Positions 57,631 to 64,000 of a stretch of DNA of 64,000 nt are shown piece after piece; position 1 is the first letter of the stretch, and each line of letters begins with the position of its first letter. The position numbers and the translations under genes are program-made. The notes beneath the pieces are model-generated. The model was given only the letters and a program-made list of their open reading frames with translations. It had not been told where the DNA came from and did not search any database. This DNA is from Elusimicrobiota bacterium (lineage in GTDB: Bacteria > Elusimicrobiota > Elusimicrobia > UBA1565 > UBA9628): NCBI GenBank assembly GCA_028868375.1, contig JAGWUP010000004.1, positions 124,001 to 188,000 on the forward strand. Reading direction: 5' to 3'.

Positions 57631-57899
57631 GGAGCCCGCACGATCCAGAGCACCACGCCCCAAAGCTGGCCGGGGGAAGGCAGGCGCGACACCTTCAGCT
57701 CGCCGTCGATCGCCACGACCGCCGTCCGGCCGGCGGCCGGGGGCTCGGCGCGGTCGACCACCAGCAGATCGCCGCGCTTGATTTGCGCCGCGGGCGCGTT
57801 CTCCGCGGCCGTCATGAAGAAGGTGGCGGCCGGCCGCTTGATCAGGCGCTCGTCGAGCCTAAGGCCGACGCCATCGTAGTCTTCCGCCGCGACGAACAT
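57627..57899 (-). CDS. umuD: UmuD-like protein, short and without the Ser-Lys dyad
   Basis: 90 residues against about 139 in E. coli UmuD. The part present aligns to the S24 core: TFFMTAAENAPAAQIKRGDL, LVVDRAEPP, AVVAIDGELKVSRL. The N-terminal arm with the Ala/Cys-Gly cleavage site is missing, so the protein begins roughly where the processed form UmuD' begins. The serine of the usual GDSM motif is replaced (AENA), and the lysine of 'GExxVKRL' reads Ser in GELKVSRL. It therefore cannot self-cleave by the known mechanism and may act as a ready-made UmuD'. It is encoded directly before umuC. Confidence 0.82.
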   Translation of the reverse strand: MFVAAEDYDGVGLRLDERLIKRPAATFFMTAAENAPAAQIKRGDLLVVDRAEPPAAGRTAVVAIDGELKVSRLPSPGQLWGVVLWIVRAP

Positions 57900-57904
57900 G
57901 CCGC

Positions 57905-57933
57905 AGTATAATCGAACATTAGTTCGATGTCAA
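57905..57933 (-). promoter_or_regulatory. SOS promoter with LexA box driving umuD-umuC
   Basis: Minus strand: -35 TTGACA (57933-57928), 17-base spacer, -10 TATACT (57910-57905), ATG at 57899. The spacer holds the palindrome ATCGAAC-TAAT-GTTCGAT (57928-57911), containing CGAAC-N4-GTTCG at 57913-57926, the LexA box of Bacillus and actinobacteria. LexA would cover the core promoter. The plus strand also reads TATAAT at 57907-57912, facing the cupin gene. Confidence 0.88.
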
Positions 57934-57989
57934 GGAGGACGGGAACGCGAAGGAGAACGGCGCCCTTCGTTTTCGTAGAATTAGACAGC

Positions 57990-58457
57990 ATGGGCACAAA
58001 ACTCTTGAGCATTGAACGCATGCCGCGCAAATTCGTCGATGATCCCGACGCCAAGACCTTGATGACGACATTGCGTATCGGGGCCGCGGCTGGAAGCAGG
58101 CGGTTGTATGTCAATATCGATCGGGTCAAGCCCGGCGCCAAGAGCGTCAAGTATCACGCGCATTCCCGCCAAGAAGAATTTTTCCTCGTTCTAAAGGGTT
58201 GCGGCATCCTTCGCTTGGACGGCAAGAAGCTGGTCGTCAAGGCGGGGGACTTCTTCGCCAAGCCTGCGGGTCAAGGCAGCGCTCACCAGTTCATCAACAC
58301 CGGGCGAGGGGTGCTGGAGATACTCGACTGCGGCTTGGAGGACGCGGACGACATCGCGAGCTATCCTGATGAAGGCGTGGTTTTGATCCGGAGCCTGAGG
58401 CGGGCTTTTCGGTTGTCCGGCGCCCTGAAGAATTGGTCGTCCGATCCCAATACCTGA
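57990..58457 (+). CDS. Cupin-domain protein
   Basis: 155 residues, a single beta-barrel cupin. Motif 1: KYHAHSRQEEFFLVLKGCG with possible metal ligands His, His, Glu. Motif 2: GDFFAKPAGQGSAHQFIN with the fourth ligand His. LYVNIDRVKPGAKS precedes the barrel. The catalytic or binding role is not defined by sequence. The ATG at 57990 gives a cupin-only protein; a frame extending back to 57927 would enter the SOS promoter. It faces away from umuD, and its own -10 is probably TAGAAT eight bases upstream. Confidence 0.82.
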   Translation: MGTKLLSIERMPRKFVDDPDAKTLMTTLRIGAAAGSRRLYVNIDRVKPGAKSVKYHAHSRQEEFFLVLKGCGILRLDGKKLVVKAGDFFAKPAGQGSAHQFINTGRGVLEILDCGLEDADDIASYPDEGVVLIRSLRRAFRLSGALKNWSSDPNT

Positions 58458-58581
58458 TCCCGGGGTTCGGGCGGAGGAAAGCGGCGCGCGCACCGACCGG
58501 AGCGTTTTGCTATAAACAACAGGGCGTTCCCATCGGGGCGCCGGGCCGTGAAAATTCGGGCGTACAGGGAGTTCTCGCGCC

Positions 58582-60558
58582 ATGCCGAAACCAGAGCAAG
58601 CCGGCCAGTCCAAGCCTTTCACGCCGTTCGTCCCGGCCTCGACGAACCTTCCCGAGATCACGGTCAAGGCGGTCGTGTTGGGGACGTTGCTGGCCGTCGT
58701 CCTGGCCGGGGCCAACGCCTATCTCGGGCTCTTCGCCGGCATGACGGTGTCCGCCTCCATCCCCGCGGCCGTCATCTCGATGGGAGTGCTCAAGCTCTTT
58801 CCGCAGTCGAACATCCTTGAGAACAACATCGTGCAGACCTGCGCCAGCGCCGGCGAGGCGCTGGCCGCCGGCGTCATCTTCACCCTGCCCGCCCTCGTGC
58901 TCCTGGGAACCTGGGCGCATTTCAACTTCCTGCAGACGACCCTCATCGCGGGCTTCGGCGGCATCCTGGGGGTGCTCTTCACCGTGCCCCTGCGCCGGGC
59001 GCTGATCGTCGAGAATCCTCTGCAGTTCCCGGAGGGCGTGGCCTGCGCCGAGGTGCTGGAAAGCGGCGAGCGCGGGGGCATGGGCCTCAAGCTCGTGGCC
59101 GGCGCGGCCCTCGTCTCGGCGCTCTTCAAGCTGGCCCAGACGGGATTGCAGTTGTGGAACGAGACCGCGGAGTGGGCCGCGGGCGTCGCCGGCGGCAAAA
59201 GCCTCTTCTACATCGGCGGCGACCTCTCGCCGGCGCTCGTGGCCGTGGGCTACATCGTGGGCCTGAACATCGCCGTCCTCGTGTTCTTGGGCGGCGTCCT
59301 GAACTTCTGGGTGGCCATCCCGATCTTGGCCTGGCTGCACGGCGGAATCCCCGCGGGGCAAAGCGCCTCCGGCTACGCCCTCTCCCTGTGGTCGCGCCAG
59401 ACGCGCTATCTGGGCGTCGGCGCCATGGTGGTCGGCGGGCTCTGGGCGCTGGTGCGCATGCGCGGCAGCGTGATCGGCGGCATCCGCTCGGGGCTGGAGG
59501 CCTACCGCAGGCAGCGCGCGGCGGCGGCCGGCTCCATCGAGCGCACCGAGCGGGACATGCCGATGCAGTGGGTGCTGGCCGCCCTCGCGGCCTCGATCGT
59601 TCCGCTGTTTCTGCTCTACCGCTTCCTGGTCGGGCACACGGGCATGAGCCTGGGCATGGCGGTGATCATGACCGTCTTCGGCTTCCTGTTCTCGGCGGTC
59701 TCCGGCTACATGACGGGCCTGGTGGGCTCCTCGAACAATCCCATCTCCGGCGTCACCATCGCGACGATGCTCTTCGCCTCCCTCTTGCTGCTGGGCGTCT
59801 TCGGGGCGACGGGAGTCTCGGGCGCCGCCGCGGCGATCTTGATCGGAGCGGTGGTGGCCTGCGCGGCCGCGATCGCCGGCGACAACCTGCACGACTTAAA
59901 GACCGGCCGCATCGTGGGGGCGACGCCGTGGAAGCAGCAGGTGATGCTCATCGTGGGCGTCTGCGTGTCGGCCTTCGTGATGGCGCCCATACTCGACCTG
60001 CTTCTGGCGGCCTACGGCATCGGGCCCGCCACGGCGGCGCATCCCAATTCCCTCACGGCTCCGCAGGCCACCCTCATGGCCGCGGTCGCCAAGGGCGTCT
60101 TCGAGGGGGGATTGCCGTGGGGGATGGTGTTCATCGGCATGGGCCTGGCCGCGGCGATCATCGCGCTCGACATGGCTTTAGAAAAGCGGGGCTGCGAGTT
60201 CAGGGCTCCCGTCCTGGCCGTGGCGGTCGGCATCTATCTGCCCCTCGAGCTCTCCACCCCCATCATCGTGGGCGGCGTCGTCGCGCATCTCGCGCGGCGG
60301 GCGCTGGGCAAGCGCTCCGCCGGCGCGCCGTCAGCCGAAAAGGATCTCGAGCAGCGCGGGATGCTGCTGTCCTCGGGCTTGATCGCTGGCGAGGCCTTGG
60401 TCGGCATCCTCCTGGCCATCCCCATCGTGCTCTCTGGGCGCTCCGACGTGCTGGCGATCTTCGGCCGCCACGCCTCGGCCGTTCCGGGCCTGGCGATCCT
60501 GGCCCTGATCGTCTTGGGCCTGCACCGCTTGGCCTCGCCCCCGAAGAGCCGGGCCTAG
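58582..60558 (+). CDS. OPT family oligopeptide transporter
   Basis: A 658-residue integral membrane protein with about 14-16 hydrophobic segments. NLPEITVKAVVLGTLLAVVL and GANAYLGLFAGMTVSASIPA at the N-terminus, SNNPISGVTIATMLFASLLL in the centre and EGVACAEVLESGERG are typical of the bacterial OPT (oligopeptide or metal-siderophore) family. It probably imports small peptides by proton coupling; the substrate is not readable. Upstream AGGGAG is a weak ribosome-binding site. A short GC hairpin follows the gene. Confidence 0.93.
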   Translation: MPKPEQAGQSKPFTPFVPASTNLPEITVKAVVLGTLLAVVLAGANAYLGLFAGMTVSASIPAAVISMGVLKLFPQSNILENNIVQTCASAGEALAAGVIFTLPALVLLGTWAHFNFLQTTLIAGFGGILGVLFTVPLRRALIVENPLQFPEGVACAEVLESGERGGMGLKLVAGAALVSALFKLAQTGLQLWNETAEWAAGVAGGKSLFYIGGDLSPALVAVGYIVGLNIAVLVFLGGVLNFWVAIPILAWLHGGIPAGQSASGYALSLWSRQTRYLGVGAMVVGGLWALVRMRGSVIGGIRSGLEAYRRQRAAAAGSIERTERDMPMQWVLAALAASIVPLFLLYRFLVGHTGMSLGMAVIMTVFGFLFSAVSGYMTGLVGSSNNPISGVTIATMLFASLLLLGVFGATGVSGAAAAILIGAVVACAAAIAGDNLHDLKTGRIVGATPWKQQVMLIVGVCVSAFVMAPILDLLLAAYGIGPATAAHPNSLTAPQATLMAAVAKGVFEGGLPWGMVFIGMGLAAAIIALDMALEKRGCEFRAPVLAVAVGIYLPLELSTPIIVGGVVAHLARRALGKRSAGAPSAEKDLEQRGMLLSSGLIAGEALVGILLAIPIVLSGRSDVLAIFGRHASAVPGLAILALIVLGLHRLASPPKSRA

Positions 60559-60614
60559 GCGAGGAAAGAAGCCGCCGCTTTTGCGCGCGTGCGCGCGGCG
60601 CGCGGCCGACTGTA

Positions 60615-60629
60615 GCGCCTTTCGGGCGC
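60615..60629 (+). terminator. Weak hairpin downstream of the OPT gene
   Basis: GCGCC-TTTCG-GGCGC followed by CCGCTGTTTTC. A five-bp stem with a short T run between convergent genes; a modest terminator candidate. Confidence 0.4.
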
Positions 60630-60640
60630 CCGCTGTTTTC

Positions 60641-61825
60641 TCAGCGCCCCGGCTTGGGGTAGGTCCGCAGGATGTCGAGCGGGGCCGAGTAGGGCGAGTT
60701 CCAGAGATGCCGCTGGACGGCGTCGGCGCGCGCGGCCAAGGCCTGGTCGCGGACGATGACGTCCAAGTTGCGCGAGACGTCGAGGTAGCCGCCGCGCCAG
60801 TTGCTGGTCCCCAGCCACAGCGTCTTGCCGTCGACGACCATGTACTTGGAGTGCGCGACGCGCGCAAACGGGATGGGGCCTTCCTTGGCCGGCGGGATCG
60901 TGATCACGCGGACCGAGATTTGCGGCAGCACCGCCAGGCTTTGCAGGTACTTGACCCCGGGCTCCTCGGTCGTCCAGTTGGAGACCAGCAGGTTGATCTT
61001 GACCCCGCGCGCGGCGGCCGCGCGCAGGGCGGTGTCGATGACGGGATAATAGCGGGGCGGATGCGTGTAGGTCAGGGGCAGGTACTCGAGGTTTTGCGCG
61101 TCGATTTCCTCGCGCGCCTCGCCGATCAGGCGCGCAAGCTCCCGCTCCGAGTCGCCGACGCCCGGGGGGTCGTAGCGCCAGGGGCTGGCGACGAGATAGG
61201 CCCGCGCGGAGCGGTCGGCGGGGCGCGGGCGCGCCGCGTTGTCCGGGGCCACCGCGACGCTGGAGCCGGCGATCCGCCAGTCGTGGTCGAAGACGGCCTG
61301 CGCTTGTGCCACGACCGGAGGCCAGTCGATCGCCAGGCCCATCTCGTGGATCTGGTTAAGAGAGCGCCAGTCGAGGTTCTGGCTGCCGACGTAGGCGCGC
61401 GCGCGGTCGACGACGAAGAACTTGGCGTGGACGATCCCGGCGCCGGTCAAAGCCCGCCAGTCGGCGATCTTGAGCTCCAGCCCCGGAATGTTCAGCAGCC
61501 GCGCGATGCCGTCGGCCGAGGCCTTCTCCAGGATTTCCTCCAGGATCACGCGGATCTTGACGCCGCGGCGTCCGGCCCGCTCCAGGGCTTGCAGCGTCGG
61601 CTCCAGCGCGTCCGCCGGCCGCGGAGTGCAATAGAACTCCTCCAGGTCGATCTCGCGCTTGGCCTGGTCGATCATCTCCGGCCAGACGTCCTTGGCCTGC
61701 CGCAGGTCGCTTTCGCTCAGCGTCGTCTCTTTCGGATAGGAGTAGACCAGCTCGAAGCCGGGCACCTTGAAGGCGGCCGAGGCGGGCGCGCCGCACAGCA
61801 GAAGCAGCGCGGCGAGGAGTTTCAC
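60641..61825 (-). CDS. Secreted phospholipase-D-like protein
   Basis: 394 residues, GTG start, signal peptide MKLLAALLLLCGAPASAAF. Two HxK(x)4D motifs mark the phospholipase D superfamily: VHAKFFVVDRARAYVGSQNL (about 165-184) and AHSKYMVVDGKTLWLGTSNW (about 335-354). Layout resembles the PLD3/PLD4-type exported members. Both histidines are kept, so phosphodiesterase activity on lipids or nucleic acid is likely; the substrate cannot be chosen. Confidence 0.9.
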   Translation of the reverse strand: MKLLAALLLLCGAPASAAFKVPGFELVYSYPKETTLSESDLRQAKDVWPEMIDQAKREIDLEEFYCTPRPADALEPTLQALERAGRRGVKIRVILEEILEKASADGIARLLNIPGLELKIADWRALTGAGIVHAKFFVVDRARAYVGSQNLDWRSLNQIHEMGLAIDWPPVVAQAQAVFDHDWRIAGSSVAVAPDNAARPRPADRSARAYLVASPWRYDPPGVGDSERELARLIGEAREEIDAQNLEYLPLTYTHPPRYYPVIDTALRAAAARGVKINLLVSNWTTEEPGVKYLQSLAVLPQISVRVITIPPAKEGPIPFARVAHSKYMVVDGKTLWLGTSNWRGGYLDVSRNLDVIVRDQALAARADAVQRHLWNSPYSAPLDILRTYPKPGR

Positions 61826-61882
61826 GCAGAGACCCTAGCAAATCGAGGCAATCGCGGACAGCCGGCGGCAGGCGTTAGCCGT

Positions 61883-62629
61883 TCAGTGCTTGGCCCTAAG
61901 CCAGCCCTTCAGAATGCCGCCGACGGTCTTTTGCGCGCCTCCCAGGCCTCGTCGGACTTGCTCGCGCAGCGCTCCGCCCGCTCCGGCGGCGGCCTTGAGG
62001 GCGGAGCCGATCAGGGCGCGCAGCATCTCCTTGGCGGCTTGGGCGCTCGTGGCCCCGCCGGAGCGGCGGCCGATGCCGCGCAGCTCGACTCCGGGGAGGG
62101 AGACCGACAGGATCTTGCCTTCGAGCAAAGCCAGGCGGACGTTCACCTTTCCGTGGGAGGCCCGAAAGAGGTCGATCGCCACTTTCTTGGAGGCTCCAGT
62201 CTTCGCGCCCCTCGCTCCCGCGGAGGCGGGCGTAAAGGAGTCGATGTGGCGCTGGATCAAGACCAGGTTGCTTCCGGCGGGGCTCGTTTCAAAGGTCAGC
62301 TCGGGGCCGTCGACGAGGATCTCCCGGATCAGGACGCGGTCGGAGCGCAGCGAGGCGAGGTCGACGGCCACGCGCACGTCCTTGAGCAGGAAGGCGCAGG
62401 GACTCTTGAAGCCCGGGGGGTTGGCGATGGAAAGGCCGCGCAGGCGACCGCGCCCGGAAAACGGCGAGAGACTGACCGAGTCGACGCGGACCTCCGTGCC
62501 GGTGAGGCGCGAGCCTAGGGTCTCCACGGCGTACTTGGCGATCGCCCCCAGCCGCAGATAGAGGATGAGAACGGCGGCGGCGGCCAGGGCCGCGCAGACG
62601 CCAAGGCCGTAGAGCAGGCGCCGTCCCAT
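61883..62629 (-). CDS. AsmA/DUF748-like inner-membrane-anchored protein
   Basis: 248 residues. One N-terminal membrane helix (LLYGLGVCAALAAAAVLILY), then an AsmA-like stretch: YAVETLGSRLTGTEVRVDSV, LSPFSGRGRLRGLSIANPPG, VRVAVDLASLRSDRVLIREI, LVDGPELTFE. AsmA-type proteins span the periplasm and are implicated in lipid transport. Only the N-terminal module is present; the C-terminus is Ala/Gly/Lys-rich. Nine bases separate it from the preceding SnoaL-like gene. Confidence 0.75.
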   Translation of the reverse strand: MGRRLLYGLGVCAALAAAAVLILYLRLGAIAKYAVETLGSRLTGTEVRVDSVSLSPFSGRGRLRGLSIANPPGFKSPCAFLLKDVRVAVDLASLRSDRVLIREILVDGPELTFETSPAGSNLVLIQRHIDSFTPASAGARGAKTGASKKVAIDLFRASHGKVNVRLALLEGKILSVSLPGVELRGIGRRSGGATSAQAAKEMLRALIGSALKAAAGAGGALREQVRRGLGGAQKTVGGILKGWLRAKH

Positions 62630-62637
62630 TATAATCC

Positions 62638-63153
62638 TCAGGCTCCGGAGGCGAACTCCAGCATCTTGCGCGCCGCCTCGGCGCCGCGAACCGGAAGGCC
62701 CTTCGGATCGAGCAGCCCCGCCTGCACCAGGACGCTGGCGTGGTCCCAGTGGATGTGCTCGTAGGCGATCTTGCCGTCTTGGACTCCCACGATCACCACG
62801 AAGGTCGCCTCGATGCGCCGGCCCGTCGGCTTGACTCCCGGCAGAAACCACGGCATCTCCATGCTGTGGGTGAAGCGGATCACCATCTCGTCGACCAGCC
62901 GCTCGTCGCCGATCGTGCGCGTGATCACCGTCATCTCCATGTCCGGCGGGAAGAACTTGCCGATGAGGCGGTCGCGGTAGAAGGCCCGCACGCCCTCGCG
63001 CCCCACCCCGCCCAGCATCAACGGGACGTTGTTGAGATGCGGCCGCTCCGTCATCGTCGCCATCGTCGTCTCGAGGTCCTGCCGCATCTCCGCGTCCACG
63101 TGCTTGTCGAAGAGCTCCACCATCGCCTTTTGCGCCGGGGTCGGTTGTTTCAT
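62638..63153 (-). CDS. SnoaL-like (NTF2-fold) protein
   Basis: 171 residues. A cone-shaped alpha+beta barrel is suggested by VELFDKHVDAEMRQDLETTM, RAFYRDRLIGKFFPPDMEMT, LVDEMVIRFTHSMEMPWFLP and GKIAYEHIHWDHASVLVQAG, as in SnoaL-like polyketide cyclases and related proteins of unknown substrate. No signal peptide. The -10 TATAAC lies eight bases before the ATG without a ribosome-binding site. Confidence 0.8.
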   Translation of the reverse strand: MKQPTPAQKAMVELFDKHVDAEMRQDLETTMATMTERPHLNNVPLMLGGVGREGVRAFYRDRLIGKFFPPDMEMTVITRTIGDERLVDEMVIRFTHSMEMPWFLPGVKPTGRRIEATFVVIVGVQDGKIAYEHIHWDHASVLVQAGLLDPKGLPVRGAEAARKMLEFASGA

Positions 63154-63236
63154 GGCTTCATGTTATAAAAATGTCGGACGGGCGCAAGCGGCTGGGTTTA
63201 TGAGATGATGCCGCAATCTATTATCATCATGAGCGC

Positions 63237-64000
63237 ATGAACAAGCGCGCGAGAGATTCTCATGACAAGCAAGCCGCCAACGCCCCGGCTTTGCTTCCTG
63301 CCGCCGCGCCTTGGCCCGGCCTCTGCAAGCGGGTAGGCGCCGTCGTCGGCTTGCTTCTGGTCGCGGCACTGCTGGTTTTTCACCGCGCCGCCTCCAAGGG
63401 CGAGATTTTGGGCAATCTTGACGCGCTCTTGACCGATCCGGTCTTCAGCTCCGTCGCGCCCAAAGCCATTCTGCGGCATTACGCTTCGGCCGGCCGGACC
63501 TGGTACGTGGCCGAGGACTTTTGCAACGAATTCTACGTCTGGGCTCATTTCACCCGCCGCAGCCTGGCGCGCAAGCAATTCCCATCCTGGATCACCGAAG
63601 CCTCCGCGGGCATCCCGTTCGCTGGCCGCCAGACCAACGGGATCTTCAGCCTCTTCAAGGTCCCCTATTACATTTTCGGCTCCCCATACTTTTTCCTGGT
63701 GGCCGTCCTGCTGCGCATCCTGTTCGCCGGCGTCTTCATGTATTTGTTCCTTCGACAACACGGCGTCGGCCACGCGGCCGCGGCGTTCGCGGCCGTTTGT
63801 TTTCCCTTCACCGGCTATTTCACGAGCTGGATTCAAGACCCGCACCCGGACGCCGCCGCCTTCATCCCCGCTTTTTTCCTTCTTGCCGACATGTTCTTGG
63901 AGATGAATCGAGCCAGGGCGGGCCCTCTGCTGTCGGTTGCGGTGGCCCTCTGCATCGCCTGCGGCCATACCGAGACGTCCATGCAGCTCTTTTTGGCCAC
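63237..64000 (+). CDS. Polytopic membrane protein, YfhO/GT-C glycosyltransferase-like (partial)
   Basis: 254 residues visible, open to the right edge. It starts MNKRARDSHDKQAANAPALL, followed by a membrane helix (VGAVVGLLLVAALLVFHRAA), a large non-membrane loop with EDFCNEFYVWAHFTRRSLAR and TEASAGIPFAGRQTNGIFSL, then more helices (YFFLVAVLLRILFAGVFMYL, AAAAFAAVCFPFTGYFTSWI). The 'GIPFxGxxxNGIFSxF' type loop is common in YfhO-like GT-C proteins thought to move sugars on lipid carriers. TATTAT ends 12 bases before the ATG. Confidence 0.7.
   Translation, partial: MNKRARDSHDKQAANAPALLPAAAPWPGLCKRVGAVVGLLLVAALLVFHRAASKGEILGNLDALLTDPVFSSVAPKAILRHYASAGRTWYVAEDFCNEFYVWAHFTRRSLARKQFPSWITEASAGIPFAGRQTNGIFSLFKVPYYIFGSPYFFLVAVLLRILFAGVFMYLFLRQHGVGHAAAAFAAVCFPFTGYFTSWIQDPHPDAAAFIPAFFLLADMFLEMNRARAGPLLSVAVALCIACGHTETSMQLFLA

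Overview
This is a GC-rich bacterial chromosome segment with no rRNA, prophage, insertion sequence or CRISPR array. Best guess for the source is an uncultured, anaerobic, Gram-negative-type bacterium, plausibly Elusimicrobiota. The reasons are a short surface protein carrying the 'TYYPAPSGVYTK' and 'GGSVGIGT' motifs that I associate with Elusimicrobiota and Omnitrophota, several lipoproteins and beta-rich envelope proteins, a full-length pyruvate:ferredoxin oxidoreductase, and a LexA box of the CGAAC-N4-GTTCG type. This is inference; no marker gene for phylogeny was analysed.

Layout. (1) 1-3.7 kb, minus strand: a tightly overlapping operon related to the His-Xaa-Ser (Hxs) peptide-modification system. 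It holds hxsD, an HxsB homologue that has lost its radical-SAM cysteine motif, two intact radical-SAM proteins and the start of a fifth gene running off the left edge. (2) 3.8-12 kb: tandem universal stress protein, a TPC-type metal P-type ATPase, pyruvate:ferredoxin oxidoreductase, and a minus-strand group of small signalling-type proteins (receiver, cytidylate-kinase-like, Ig-like, CBS). (3) 12-19.6 kb: a CoA-transferase/GNAT fusion, a zinc- or manganese-type ABC importer operon with an outer-membrane protein and a small Cys/His protein, and a secreted HExxH protein. (4) 19.6-46.5 kb, almost all minus strand: a nucleotide-biosynthesis supercluster. It encodes every step to UMP (carA, carB, pyrB, pyrC, pyrD, pyrF, pyrE) and all of the purine route except purB and purA (purF, D, E, K, M, N-H fusion, S, L, Q, C) plus guaA and guaB. 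Small secreted proteins are scattered inside it. (5) 46.9-57 kb: an accessory envelope region with an exported CdiA-toxin-like/LOG fusion, a tRNA-Gln, three paralogous caspase-fold lipoproteins, a CPBP protease and other secreted proteins. (6) 56.4-64 kb: an SOS-controlled umuDC-type operon, a cupin, an OPT transporter, a phospholipase-D-like protein, an AsmA-like protein, a SnoaL-like protein and the start of a polytopic membrane protein.

Genes that act together are mostly coupled by 1-4 base stop/start overlaps (ATGA, GTGA, TTGA). Several promoters sit so close to the start codon that the mRNAs should be leaderless or nearly so. The clearest is umuD: TTGACA, 17 bp containing a LexA box, TATACT, 5 bp, ATG. 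Two families of dispersed palindromic repeats occupy the 3' intergenic spaces. An intrinsic terminator preceded by a perfect TATAAT lies just upstream of carA and looks like an attenuator.

The strongest candidates for something undescribed are the Hxs-like operon with a cluster-less HxsB, the exported CdiA-like/LOG fusion, the three caspase lipoproteins, and a LexA-regulated UmuD homologue that lacks both the cleavage segment and the Ser-Lys dyad.
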